Shown one piece after another: positions 39,001 through 48,616 of a stretch of DNA of 64,000 bases. Made by a program: the position numbers and the translations under genes. How positions within the stretch are numbered: position 1 is the first letter of the stretch; each line of letters opens with the position of its first letter. The notes beneath the pieces are model-generated. The model did no database searches. It saw only the letters and a list, made by a program, of their open reading frames with translations, and was not told the DNA's origin. Location: NCBI GenBank assembly GCA_963575645.1, contig OY754470.1, forward strand, positions 29,246,501-29,310,500, given 5' to 3'. This DNA is from Xanthostigma xanthostigma. Its lineage: Eukaryota > Arthropoda > Insecta > Raphidioptera > Raphidiidae.

Positions 39001-42000
39001 TTGTTTGTCAAAATATGTGCAATACCTCAACCCCTGATATGCATGTCAAAAGTCGATTTCCATCTCAATCGCGGGCGTAGCCGCGGGTAGCGGCTAGTTA
39101 ACAATATGTTTAGATTCTTAACCGCAACTTTTAATTCACTGATTAGTGAATGACAATAATATCACACGATTAACGTCATAATTTTTCTTTAGATAATCGT
39201 TTGATATTATTATGTCGTTCACTAATCAATGAATTAAAATTTGCAGTAAAGAATCTAAACAAATTGATCAGTAATATTTAATAATTAATATAATTCAAGC
39301 AATAATAAAATTTATCATTATTTTTGGGTCAAGTACTATTTACTATGAAATATTGTTTTATTTATTATTTCGATTTTATCTCACTAATAAGCCGGTATTA
39401 ATTAAATTATATAGGAACTTTATTGAACGAAGGTTTAGAGTTTAGAATATTTTATTAACGGAAAGCTATGAGTGGGAAAAATGGATTTTATTTAGAATTT
39501 TCTACTCGCGATACGCGATATAAAAACTAATCAAATGATAAACCCGAACGAATATCGTACTGGTAGTCGAGGATTATCAGCTTTGATTAGTGTGCATTTC
39601 ATTCGAATTTATCGAAGCAAAAAGAGGGTTACATGGTTAGCACTTTGCTTGTATGTATAGGTGCATGTGTTTCATGATAGCTCACATAGCTACTGAACTG
39701 ATTTGAATGAAAGATTCCTTGAATTGTCGAGCGTGACAGTCAGTACAGTCACTATGAGAAACATAATATTATCAGGCTACCTGGGGGGAGAAGTAATGTG
39801 GTTGAGTGCTAAAATAAAAAAAAGCATAAAAAATGAAAACTCCCCTATTGCTTAAAAAAAAGCACATACAAGTTTCCAGTATGAAAAACAGACGGGTAAA
39901 AGATGTTTATTATACAACGCTCTTTTGTATGGTCATTGTTAAACTAACAGCGCTGTCTCACTTTAACTTAAAGGTTAAATTTGTTAGAAATTGGCAAAAA
40001 ATAACAGCACTGTAAATTCCTGCATTGACCACACCAAATAGCACCATTAGTGTGATCTCACTATTTGCACACTTATGTTTGGTTTCGTGTAGATTTGGCG
40101 TCTGATCGACTTTAAGTTTTAAATTTATATTTAATTTTTGGGTTCCCACTAGCACTGACTTGCCAAGTTGTGTGGGAAGATAGTTTCTCAAAATAAATAA
40201 ATATATAAATGAAAAATTCGTACACCAAACCCAGCTTTAACTAACCAGGAACTAAACATTAACTTTAATTTTATTTACTCAGTTAATTTTTCTATAAGCT
40301 TCTTTTGTATCTTTTTGTAAGGCGTAGTCGGGTTCTGTATTTTTTCATAACTTCTATTAGTCAGTGAGAATGGAAGAAATATAATATATGTTTTAATTGT
40401 TTATACATTACCTCCCCAACACGAATGTCCATAACTGAGACAGGATCCTGTGAACAAGAAACAAAATTCAAATCTTTGAAACAAAATTGTTTTTATTAAT
40501 GCCAAAAACGTATTGGCCAAACCAAAATCTATTTTCTTTTGTCTAAATATTAGATACAATATTAATAACACAGATACAACTATTGTTTGCTACAGTTGTG
40601 AAACATCCATTATTATATCGCTGTATTTGAAAAAGTTCTTTTTCAAACACTGTCACCGTCGAGATACGAACCCTGAATCTTTCCATTATCGCGGCGGACT
40701 GAGTTTTCTTACTCCACAGTGACATATCTTAACAGGCAATTATTCTAATATTTATATACAAATAAATGATGTTGTTTTTCCCGTAATTGTAATAATAAAT
40801 TAAAATGTGATATAGCTATTTCTGACAAAATATTCATTTATATAGTTTCAATATGAAATTAATTCTTTGAACTCTTTGGAGATCTTTTGGGTAATTAACA
40901 CCTAAGTTAAAAAATCTACAACTAAATAAATTATAGATTTCTCTGCTGTTTACAAGTTTATAATATATATGAATAACTCCCTATTTTTACTAAATATTTA
41001 CATTACCTTCAATTATCTAATAATAACTGTCATGGGTGGATTTAGATTAAACTAAATGATTGATGAATAATTGCACATAATAATATTATTATTGACACTA
41101 TTAAAAGGGCTCAAGTGTCCCATTATCTAAAATCAACTGATTTATATTTAATATTGTACTCAATACTAAGTAAAGTAATATGTATAATGAATTTTGGAAA
41201 ACAGAAAATTTGTAAAATTTTAATAATAGAACTGCCAACACCGGTCATAATCACGCTATTCCCTCAAGGGGTTAGCCAAATAAAAAACTATCTTTGAAAT
41301 AAATTGTCATTTGTCAATATTAAGCTTTCAACAACTGGTAATCTACTTATCGAATATACCATATATTTTGTATGTATTATTATATGATTTTAGCAAATAT
41401 CTACATTTTGTAGCCCTTATTACCGGCTCATAACTAGTTGCAACAATTTCCGTTAATTATATTATATCACAGCCACAGTAAGAAATCTCTCAGCATAAAA
41501 ATAGTTTGGGCTTGAAAATTACTGTGTCGTGGGGATGTCGTTAACAATATGGCCTTTCTATCTCGTTTATTTATATAGGTATACTCTCGTCTAATGACAA
41601 GTGCATATATTATTTGAATTCTCAATAAATAAATAAAAGACTCAGACAACTCGGGTAGTTAGAGTTAAACCGAATTAAAAACAATACAATTTTGTGGACC
41701 AATCTTTCAGAAACCATCTTCTTCAGCCTGGTGATTTAATACAGGAAATTTGATCAAAATGAGGCCCCTCATGAATCTGTTAAAAATATATAAAGTGCTA
41801 AAATAAAAATAAAGAATAGTTACTTTTACCACAACAGTTTTATTAATACATGTACATTTCGGAAGCTAAGCTCTCATCTTCAGCGAAGTTTAGTGTATCG
41901 CTTGATGAGAGCATATAGCTTCCGAAATGTACATCCACTAATAAAACTGTTGAGGTAAAAGTAACTATTCTTTATTTTTAGTTTTGTTCCAGCTACAGTG

Positions 42001-45000
42001 CTCTTAATATATATTTTATGTAAGGTGCTACTTGAAATAACAAAGTCGTGTATGCCGGGAGCAGTTGGGGGCGGCGTAATGATTCAGAACAGGATATCAG
42101 TATAACAAAACTCCATGTTATTTTATTGCAATACTGGGTTAACAAATAGAATAAAATTAATAAACGTCAAAGCGATGACGAAAATGAAATTTTTGGGAGT
42201 CGTTGGTAAGTAGGCAGGTAAGTGTAGATAGCATTCAGTTACATTAAAATTTCCGTAACGTTTCAAGCTGATCGAGCTCTGTTGTTCACGGAACACTTTT
42301 AATAAAATTTTTAATTTTTAAAATCTGGTTCAGTCAAAACCTTAGTATCATATTATGTTATACGTGCATTTTAATAAGGATTAATTGTCGAATAAAATGG
42401 GGAAAAAGCTATCAAATCGGAAGTGCTGTGCTGTTGATTGTAAAGATACACCAACTATAAACATCCACAATATTACAATTCCACCGTTATCCTGGATTTT
42501 CTTATGAATTTGAGAGGAAAAAATGGACTGCAGCAGTACGTCGTCAAGGGTAAGTAAATTTTATTTTACGTCTGTAATCATTATTAAATACATGAAAAAT
42601 ATCATAATTGTTATTTAATTAACAAAAATTAAAAATGTATATCATTTATGTAGTTTTTTTACTGACATTTTGCGTAAATATTTTTTTATTATTAAGAATA
42701 GGGGTTTCCATGTGTTTGTAAGTTTTGAGTGAACCACTTTTGAAAGAATCAAACACGAGATGGTGCAAAGGTCGCGTTTCAAAGATACTTTCCTAGCTTA
42801 TATTATTTGACAGATTCAGTACCTACTTATATGCATAAAAACAAATTAAGTTACTATAGAAAAAAAATTAAATGCGCAATTCGGGTCCGCGTCGTAGATT
42901 TTTCGTGAAAACATCGAAATAAAATCACTACAAATAATTGGTATCGCCTTCCAATCGAATGACACCTGCACATGATATACAGACATTTGGGTTTTTTTCG
43001 TTTCCTTTTCGACGAGGTCATAGCCATTCGCTCGGCACTGGTCTTTTTAGACTTATCGCATTCCTTTCGATGCGAACTTTCCGCTGACTTGCGTTTTCTA
43101 AAATTCCTAGCATATTTACACATCATACTGCCCTAAAAAGGCAAAGGGCAGTAAGTGACATTTGTTGAAAAATGAATACTGAAACCAACGACATCAGTAA
43201 GTGCTGCAGCAATAATTTTATTGTCTTTAAAAAATGTTTCCCCCATGTTTTGGTTTCCATAATCTAAAATTCTGGACGGTTAATACATTTTAAGTAAATC
43301 TTGATTTACTCAAATTCATAAGTTGGTCACTTACTGCCTTTTGCCTTTTTACGGCAGCATACAAGACGTCATTTTTAATAATTTTGTAATTTTAAATTTA
43401 ATTTCACTTAAATTCCAGCGACTATTTTTATTGTTTCACTTAAAGTCCTAGTAGTACTCCGCGAGCTCTTCACAACAGCACCCGAATCAATATCCTGGCT
43501 AAATGCGTTTCCACGCTACATTAGTTGAAAACTTTACACAAAGCTATCACACGCATGCGCCTACCCTCGTGCGATGACGTCACAGATAAAACAAATCCTG
43601 CGCGACAAACTCGTACATACATTCTCTACCCGTTGTGGGCTCAACCGTCATTAACACATTGTTTCGTAGTTATTAGCGATTCAAATCTGACGGTATTTTG
43701 TAACACGAGAAAAGTTTGATCGGCTATCACTGTACTTAACGAGCGAATAAGACGTTTTCAAGTAAAAAAAAATACAAAAGGGCGTTATAAAACCCAATTC
43801 ATACTGTTAAATTATTTATTAAAGTCAAGAAAATAAATAACTTTATTTTTTTTTTATTAAAAGTGCGTTTTTGACAACTTGGTCATTCATGCGAAATAAG
43901 AAAATAACAAAAACTAATTTAAGTTTAATAGTAATAATTAACCGATAATATGGATTCTGAGATTTGAGTGTCCAGTCCTTTAATTTTTGTTATCTTATTT
44001 GGTTGCCTGATACTGCAAAACTATTATGATGAACGAACTTTGCACCTAATATTTTGTAGGGCGAAGCACTTCAGTGTTTAATAATAAGGTTTTATGATAT
44101 CAAATATCTCCCACAGGACACTGCTAGCAGCTAATTTAACAGCGTCTATAGATAGTTTATAACTTGTGGACAAAGTTTAGCAACACGGCAACCACCAGAG
44201 AGAATATATCATATTAGCGGCTGTCAGATTTAAATAAAATATATAGGAATTGTACATACATTTTGGAAACAGTGTGGTCGTATTTACTTCTCAGACGAGT
44301 ACTCCGTCTATAAATTTTATTTGGCAATTTCAATTTTTTTCTAAGATTAAAAAAACTCGGGTCGACGAACCCTGCCGACAATATTAAGTGTAATTGCTAT
44401 TACAGAGAATGTGGCTTTATTAGTTTGTTTTTGGTCAGAATAAAAAATGTAATCCCAATATTATTGTATTTTAAGATTGTTATATATTTCCAAATATTTA
44501 TAGCACGAGAGCCCGTAACACTAAAACCCTATAGATCTCCGAATTTCCAAATATCGATGAACTGGCCGTTCATCGATATTTGGAAAATTTAAACCCTGCT
44601 TAAAAGAAAAATACAATGGTTGTCAGGGCCGGACTGTGAAAAAGGGATCACTTCCGTGTACCCAAAAAAAACGTATAGAATGTTGTTTACTTTATTTTGA
44701 AGTTTATGTTCTTAACGTGCGTAAACTCGGTAGGTTGGCGGGTTCCGTGGGCCGAAACCCTCGCCAATTGCATACAAGTTTTATAGGAAAACTACGTTTA
44801 TTTTATTTTTTTACCTCATAATTAAAAAGCTATATGGATTTTAAAAATAAGTTTTAACTAAGTTTATTTTGTGTACACGTATATTATACGTACTATCAAA
44901 CTAACCATGAATACAAAGCTATAAAAACATTACGACGTCATCGGAAATTACCTAAAAATATTTTTAAATTCCTTATAACTGTTTTATTATGAGCCTAAAA

Positions 45001-48000
45001 AATAAATTAAAAGTAGTTTTGCAATAAAACTTGTATGTGATTTTTTCCATTTATCTTAAAAAAATTTTCATTAAAAAATTCAATTGCTTTTTTTCAATGA
45101 AGGGCCCCCGCCAACCCAGCACGAAACAATTTTAAATGTTAAAACCTTTCATTTAAATATCATTTCAACCTATTCGGTTATGAGGTAAGAAAACCTATTT
45201 TGCGAATCAACTTTAGACGCGATTGGCGGGGGTTTCGGCCCACCGGAACCCACCACGTAAACTTCAAAATAAAGTAAACAACATTCTATTCGGAGATGCA
45301 TAAGATAACCGTCTTTTTGGGTGACCGGAAGTGACCCTTTTTTCACGGTCCGGTCCACTCCAGCCTGCCAACCATTGTATTTTTTTGTCAAGCAGGGTTT
45401 AAATTTCCCAAATATCCGTGAACTGGCTTATTCGGAGATCCATAGGATTTTAGTGTTACGGGCTCTTGGGCTATTATATTTTATTGTTTTATATAATTAT
45501 ATTTTTCTGGGGCAGCTCATCAATTGCGATTAACTCGAAATTATCTACAATTCAGTACCTACGCTACTGAACAATTAAGGTTTGTAAGTTAAGGTATCTA
45601 TTTAACATCGTCCGGAGTATAATTTGTAATTTGATATTTTAATGTTCTATAGGCTCCACTTAATGATCACATTAAGCAATTTTAATAGCAAAGGTCAAAT
45701 TGTTATTAACTAACGAAATGCAACGAAAGAATCGCCAAAGATAATATATATCCTATATCTTCTAATCTGACAAAGTTAGTTCATCATTTGTATTTGGTAT
45801 ACCTATATTTTAATTATTTAATTATTTAAATTATTTTGGTTATTAGTGATATCATAAAAGTAATTAAAAAATGATTACCAATCAAGGCTAAAAATAATTA
45901 TCATATATATTAATACGCTAAGGTTTAAGATGTTTGCCTCCCTTTTTAGAAAAAAAAACACACAATTTCTCCACATAAATTATATATTATCATTTTACAG
46001 ATAATTGCTTGCTCTACTGACATCGACAACTAAAAAATTTATTATTGCTATTGTTTTTGTAAATTAATTAAATTAATTAAACTCTGAACAACGTCTGCCA
46101 TCTGACGGCGTAACGTTAACATTTCGATCTGTCATCTAACCTTCATATTGTAAATACTGCTTACTGCCATCTGACGGGCAACGCTGAACAACGCTTTTGC
46201 TACTTGCGCCTCTATATGACAATTTTAGTAAAATATTTCTTTTACAACAAATAGAAGAGCGTTATAAGCAGTGTGCAAAATTAGAAACGAATTGAATACC
46301 TGCAATCATATTTAAAAAATAATTTTGTAAAGTGATAATTATTATACTTATTTAGTGCGAATAATTCGCACAGGTCACGCTAGTTAAATGTATTTTTTTA
46401 TCGACTGAACTAAATTGTCTGAAATTTTCAAAATTGTTAAGAAGTTTTATTGTTGCTCAGTTTTTCACATACGATGTTTCTTTAGGTGCATAGTCGCGGT
46501 TCTTTTATGAAAGCTGCAGAACAACCAAAATACTTCATAGTTTTGGAATGAATTATATTTGTCATATTTAACCAATATTTAATGTTAAGAAACAGTGTTA
46601 TAGTTCGACAATATACGATAAAATTTAACAGCCCTTAGCAGACCACAAAAGTCTTGTGACTATCTTGCGTTCCTAAGTAGCACATAAAACGTCATCATCA
46701 GATACCATCGTGCAATTCCTCACCAACAATTTAGATCGGTATTGAGTTGCATTTACTGTCAGCACATTAGTACAAGCATCCCATCAAAATGAGCAGAGCG
46801 CATTATTAGAAGTCGATAAACACATTGTTAATTATGGAAAATTGTCACAAACGATCCTTGTAACTGACATTTTGATTGTCCTGTGTGCAATCATTCGCAT
46901 TCGTTATAACGACGCTTTGAAAGAAATATATTCATTACAATTGACCATTACAAGTTTTCATTTAATTTGCTCTGTTCGTTTATATTTGGATTTTTTCTCT
47001 CTAAGAATTATTCCAGTGATGTGAAATTTTGTACACAAGTGTATTCTTGATGTTATTACAATTTTAATAAAATTGGAGTCTCTCTTCATTACTCCCCAGG
47101 GAATGAGGTGCACTCCCCTTTTTTATCATTGTTTGTTCATAAGAAATGAATTAGCTGACAAGCATGCTTTGGTTAAATTATTTTAACATGTGAAACCACA
47201 ACATTAACAATTCAAAATGATGTCAATTGATAATAATATATGTTACGGTCTATACCCGAATTCGGTCAATGGCCGAAATAAATGCGCAAAAATAGTTTTG
47301 ATCAACGAATATTTACCAAACCCGAAATCTTACATTTAAGGTAGTACGAGCGCCAAGGCAACTTTAAACAAAAGGCTTGATTTTTTTGTTTATATTTCGG
47401 TAGATGGATGATATGTTTTCATTGATTTCTCCAAAACTAGTCGGTGGAAATAAAAAAAAACTATTTAAATTAAAGTTAAAACCTAAATAAATTATTGAAA
47501 ACAAAAAAAAAACAAAAAAAACCCCGTTGTGTATCTTTTTAATTAGTCGGGCACAACGGGTTTTTTTTGTTTGCAATAATTTATTAAGGTCTTAGCTTTA
47601 ATTTAAATAGTTTTTTTTTTAATTTCCACCGACTAGTTTTGGAGAAATCAATGAAAACATATCATCCATCTACCGTTTTACCATAAAGCCAATGTTAAAT
47701 ATGCCTACTTTTAAAGTCATTTATTTATTTAAATAGTCGGGCAAACCCCCTAAAATTTTCAGAATTGATTTAGACTTAGTCCAACTTCATATAAAAAAAT
47801 CAAGCCTTTTATTTAAAATTGCCTTGGTGCTCGTACTACCTTAAACAGGTATTGACTGTTATAAAATGAGCAAAACTAGTTTTGCGCATTTTCAATTGAA
47901 CAAAACTAGTTCTGTCCATTTTTAAACGTGTAATAAGTACTAGTATAACATCGGAATCTTCTTTGCGTTTTTTAATTAACTTTTCCACATCAATGATACT

Positions 48001-48616
48001 TATTATATCAAAGCGATTTATTTTTCTGTGTTGTTTAGCAGACAGAGGTTTTAATTCAGCTTTCAATAAATTTGTTTTCTTAACCTCACTTAGTGTATTA
48101 AGGTAATTATGTTTCGTCATCAAATTATGTTTCAGAAAACAAGCAGAACTAGTACCGTCCGTTCAGAAATGGACAAATGTAAGATTTCGGGTTTGGGAAA
48201 TATTTGTTGGCCAAAACTAGATTTTCGCATTTATTTCGGGCATTGACCGAATTCGGGTATAGATCGTAACATATACACCACCGAATTACTGAGGCCTGAG
48301 CCTAATACATTGAAAAAAAAAAACGAATGCTAGAATCTCAATGATGTTAATAATTGAGAAACGGAAAGAACAATTAAATTTTGAAGACGAAATAACATAA
48401 TACGGCAATTTTATGATTTCTTCTTAAGAAAAAAAAAATACATGTAAAAAGTTCAGTCGTTTAAAAGTAAACAAAATAAATTTTAATTAACTTACCAGAA
48501 ACACTGTCCATTAAAACTATTAACATAAAGGCAGTCGCAACTTTTGTAATGTCTTTCTGTGATATTATTACTGACATGTTTTTTAAATGATTAAGTTTTA
48601 TTTTTAAATTCTTCAT
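32908..48616 (-). CDS. CCHa1: CCHamide-1 neuropeptide precursor
   Basis: This is a prepropeptide of 176 aa in four exons on the - strand: 48616-48496, 40447-40412, 34728-34521 and 33073-32908. The exon sizes (121, 36, 208, 166) sum to 177 codons with the stop. The signal peptide has core VATAFMLIVLM and ends DSVSG. The mature peptide follows directly: SCLSYGHSCWGAH, then GKR, giving SCLSYGHSCWGAH-amide with one disulfide (or one Gly longer at the N-terminus). This is the insect CCHamide-1 pattern (fly: SCLEYGHSCWGAH-amide). The remaining 120 residues are an acidic, Ser/Asp-rich spacer ending HLPHLKLYKLMV, without further obvious peptides. In flies CCHamide-1 is made in endocrine gut cells and neurons and acts on its own GPCR; that is family knowledge. 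Introns are 8,048, 5,683 and 1,447 bp, and all splice sites are GT-AG. It is convergent with CCHa2. An in-frame second Met at 48577 may be the real start. Confidence 0.93.
33090..33330. repeat. Repeat-like segment in CCHa1 intron 3
   Basis: The text gggggagggggtgacttttg, followed by atgggaacccccatttttt, is of a kind common in insect interspersed repeats. The ends are not defined. Confidence 0.35.
33856..33954. mobile_element. Hairpin MITE, about 99 bp
   Basis: TTAACTCGCACACATTGTGA, continuing tgaaacatacgt, is inverted at the right side (atatgtttcatcacgatgtgtacgaattaa) with few mismatches. It lies in CCHa1 intron 2's downstream neighbour, intron 3. Confidence 0.65.
34521..34728 (-). CDS. CCHa1: CCHa1 exon 3
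   Basis: The acceptor is ttttttaaag|CT. It completes Ala and gives HGKR, the amidation and cleavage site, then SDSSSKDGSNKWFLSKLVPV and on to DIDQVLK. The donor is AACG|gtaaag, ending in phase 2. Confidence 0.9.
34729..35571 (-). other. CCHa1 intron 2, first part
   Basis: AT-rich with no recognised element. The GC-richer open frame at 35105-35290 has no family features. Confidence 0.4.
35572..35967. mobile_element. PIF/Harbinger-like MITE
   Basis: The ends AGGCCGCTGCACACGAGGCT and agcctcgtgtgcagcggcct are exact inverted repeats flanked by TAA (35569-35571 and 35968-35970). A 3-bp TWA duplication and such ends fit PIF/Harbinger. It is 396 bp; the internal frame is not a transposase. It lies in CCHa1 intron 2. 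Confidence 0.75.
36191..36678. mobile_element. Possible MITE with about 20-bp inverted ends
   Basis: atggtcttagattgtgatca near 36192 is mirrored by tggtcacaatctaaggtcat near 36677. There is no clear target duplication and no coding capacity. Confidence 0.45.
37677..38284. mobile_element. PIF/Harbinger-like non-autonomous element
   Basis: The ends gtattaacacacgatcgaac and gttcgatcgtgtgttaatac are exact inverted repeats. The similarity continues through cttggtacgg and ggacatggt for about 45 bp. TTA/TAA stands at the ends as expected for this superfamily. It contains a - strand fragment of a transposase-like frame (37884-38150). Total 608 bp, in CCHa1 intron 2. Confidence 0.75.
37884..38150 (-). 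pseudogene. Harbinger transposase N-terminal fragment
   Basis: The frame starts MPPIKRAKIAIFLAATLMPP and continues RKKRKEWAKFYLKDRDFSHM and LLNNTPEEFLERCY-like text. The layout of basic K/R-W residues, then FSHxxLxxxL, then a 'PEEFLE' segment, resembles the start of insect PIF/Harbinger nucleases. Only about 75 residues remain and the catalytic part is missing, so this is an internal-deletion derivative. Assignment is from memory of the family and is moderate. Confidence 0.55.
38463..39099 (+). mobile_element. Helitron-like element with triplicated 173-bp segment
   Basis: Three near-identical 173-bp units, marked by aatgcgaatg at 38501, 38674 and 38847, carry ttacgctttcacgcaaaaac and gaaactttgcacatacactc. 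After the third unit comes a unique tail with gcgggcgtagccgcgggtag and the end CGGCTAGTT. A short hairpin just before CTAG is the usual Helitron 3' end, and this text is widespread in insects. The duplicate open frames at 38724 and 38905 are products of the repeat. Confidence 0.65.
39107..39262. mobile_element. Palindromic MITE, about 156 bp
   Basis: tgtttagattcttaaccgca at the left is mirrored by ttgcagtaaagaatctaaac at the right. The inner ttttaattcactgattagtg also has its inverse. The arms are about 70 bp and imperfect. It directly follows the Helitron-like end. Confidence 0.65.
39263..41802 (-). other. CCHa1 introns around the microexon
   Basis: Apart from the 36-nt exon at 40412-40447, only AT-rich intron is seen, with a CTGAAGA...GAAA hairpin motif on the - strand at about 41708-41733. 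Short open frames here have no family features. Confidence 0.45.
40412..40447 (-). CDS. CCHa1: CCHa1 exon 2 (36-nt microexon, mature peptide)
   Basis: The acceptor is tttcttgttcacag|GA and the donor GGGGAG|gtaatg. It reads (G)SCLSYGHSCWG plus the first base of Ala, phase 1 at both ends. It holds both cysteines and nearly the whole hormone and is far too short for ORF-based prediction. Confidence 0.93.
41803..41985. repeat. Palindrome with CTGAAGA...GAAA motif
   Basis: The left arm (aataaagaatagttactttt, then acaacagttttatta and tgtacatttcggaagct) and right arm are inverted copies of about 85 bp with a tiny loop near 41890. The - strand of the left arm reads GCTGAAGATGAGAGCTTAGC, then TTCCGAAATGT, one of the recurrent motifs of this window. 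Confidence 0.7.
42397..42549 (+). pseudogene. THAP-domain exon, likely P-element-type relic
   Basis: From an ATG in the frame MGKKLSNRKCCAVDCKDT, and after a one-base frame change near 42478, the text reads FHRYPGFSYEFERKKW and TAAVRRQ, ending CAAGG|gtaagt. CxxxC followed by FHRxP and then KKWxxAVRR is the first half of a THAP zinc finger, as in P-element transposases and THAP proteins. The C-terminal CxxH half is not seen in the next kilobase. It lies antisense in CCHa1 intron 1. With its frameshift it is best read as the first exon of a decayed transposon; a retained host THAP gene cannot be excluded. Confidence 0.58.
42854..43124 (-). other. Lys/Ser-rich open frame, unassigned
   Basis: A 90-codon frame starts MMCKYARNFRKRKSAESSHR and continues KKTSAERMAMTSSKRKRKKP. 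It is basic, has no recognised domain, and begins exactly at the edge of the MITE at 43125. It may belong to the same relic as the THAP exon or be chance. Confidence 0.25.
43125..43361. mobile_element. MITE with about 37-bp inverted ends
   Basis: atactgccctaaaaaggcaa, then agggcagtaagtgac, at the left is mirrored by gtcacttactgccttttgcc, then tttttacggcagcat, at the right. It is 237 bp, of unknown superfamily, in CCHa1 intron 1. Confidence 0.68.
43362..44504. other. Intronic stretch, no gene recognised
   Basis: CCHa1 intron 1. Bases 43440-43730 are GC-richer (a promoter-like or repeat patch with cgcatgcgcctaccctcgtg) and hold a 64-codon open frame without family features. Confidence 0.4.
44505..45470. 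mobile_element. Foldback element with about 310-bp inverted arms
   Basis: The left arm (gagcccgtaacactaaaacc onward) and right arm (to gttttagtgttacgggctc) are inverted copies of about 310 bp. Paired landmarks are aaaccctgctt, gtttactttattttgaag, gccgaaacc/ggtttcggc and ttacctcata. They differ at many sites. The 350-bp core holds gggcccccgccaacccagca. Open frames at 44636 (+) and 45391 (-) are the two arms read from each side. Long arms suggest a Mutator-like or foldback class, but no 9-bp duplication was found. Confidence 0.78.
45471..46559. other. Intronic AT-rich stretch
   Basis: CCHa1 intron 1. A loose internal duplication, catctgacggcgtaacg and catctgacgggcaacgc (46099 and 46161), is visible. 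No gene. Confidence 0.4.
46560..46760 (+). repeat. Interspersed repeat family C, copy 1
   Basis: The text tttaatgttaagaaacagtg, cttagcagaccacaaaa and cgtcatcatcagatacc recurs at about 52700-52920 in the same order. A related start (gctgcagaaccaccaaaat) occurs near 50930. Class unknown. Confidence 0.5.
47147..47190 (-). repeat. Family B fragment
   Basis: On the - strand, ttaaccaaagcatgcttgtc repeats the text at 1840-1860 of family B copy 1. Only a short piece is recognisable. Confidence 0.4.
47340..47840. mobile_element. TTAA-site MITE nested in the Ginger-like element
   Basis: GGTAGTACGAGCGCCAAGGC starts after TTAA (47336-47339), and its inverse gccttggtgctcgtactacc ends before TTAA (47841-47844). 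Inside is a second palindrome (ggtagatggatgatatg with its inverse at 47655) around a small hairpin cccgttgtg/cacaacggg, so almost all of the element is self-complementary. Confidence 0.8.
47845..48123 (-). pseudogene. Fragment of KRBA2/Ginger integrase-like protein
   Basis: The frame includes LKAELKPLSAKQHRKINRFD and IISIIDVEKLIKKRKED. The pattern 'RxFDIISIxxVEKLI' resembles the segment before the integrase core in KRAB-A-domain-2-like and Ginger-type proteins common in insect genomes. The catalytic part is absent. It lies between the nested MITE and the right terminal repeat. Assignment is from memory and moderate. Confidence 0.4.
48496..48616 (-). CDS. CCHa1: CCHa1 exon 1 (signal peptide)
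   Basis: It encodes MKNLKIKLNHLKN-MSVIISQKDITKVAT... to DSVS plus one base. The donor is TCTG|gtaagt. Met14 (48577) would give a 27-residue signal peptide of usual length. Met1 adds a basic leader. Confidence 0.87.

Larger units (their letters stand above)
47241..48271. mobile_element. Ginger-like non-autonomous DNA transposon
   Basis: The ends TGTTACGGTCTATACCCGAA and ttcgggtatagatcgtaaca are the outer parts of about 95-bp inverted repeats, which also pair through cgaaataaatgcg and cccgaaatcttacattt. TATA flanks both ends (47237-47240 and 48272-48275), a 4-bp duplication. TGT...ACA ends with a 4-bp duplication fit Ginger-type transposons. A - strand coding fragment inside resembles KRBA2/integrase-like proteins, which supports this. 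A 501-bp TTAA MITE is inserted in it. Confidence 0.6.

Noticed and set aside
44636-45391. Two facing genes with similar products
   Set aside because: The two frames are the inverted arms of one foldback element.
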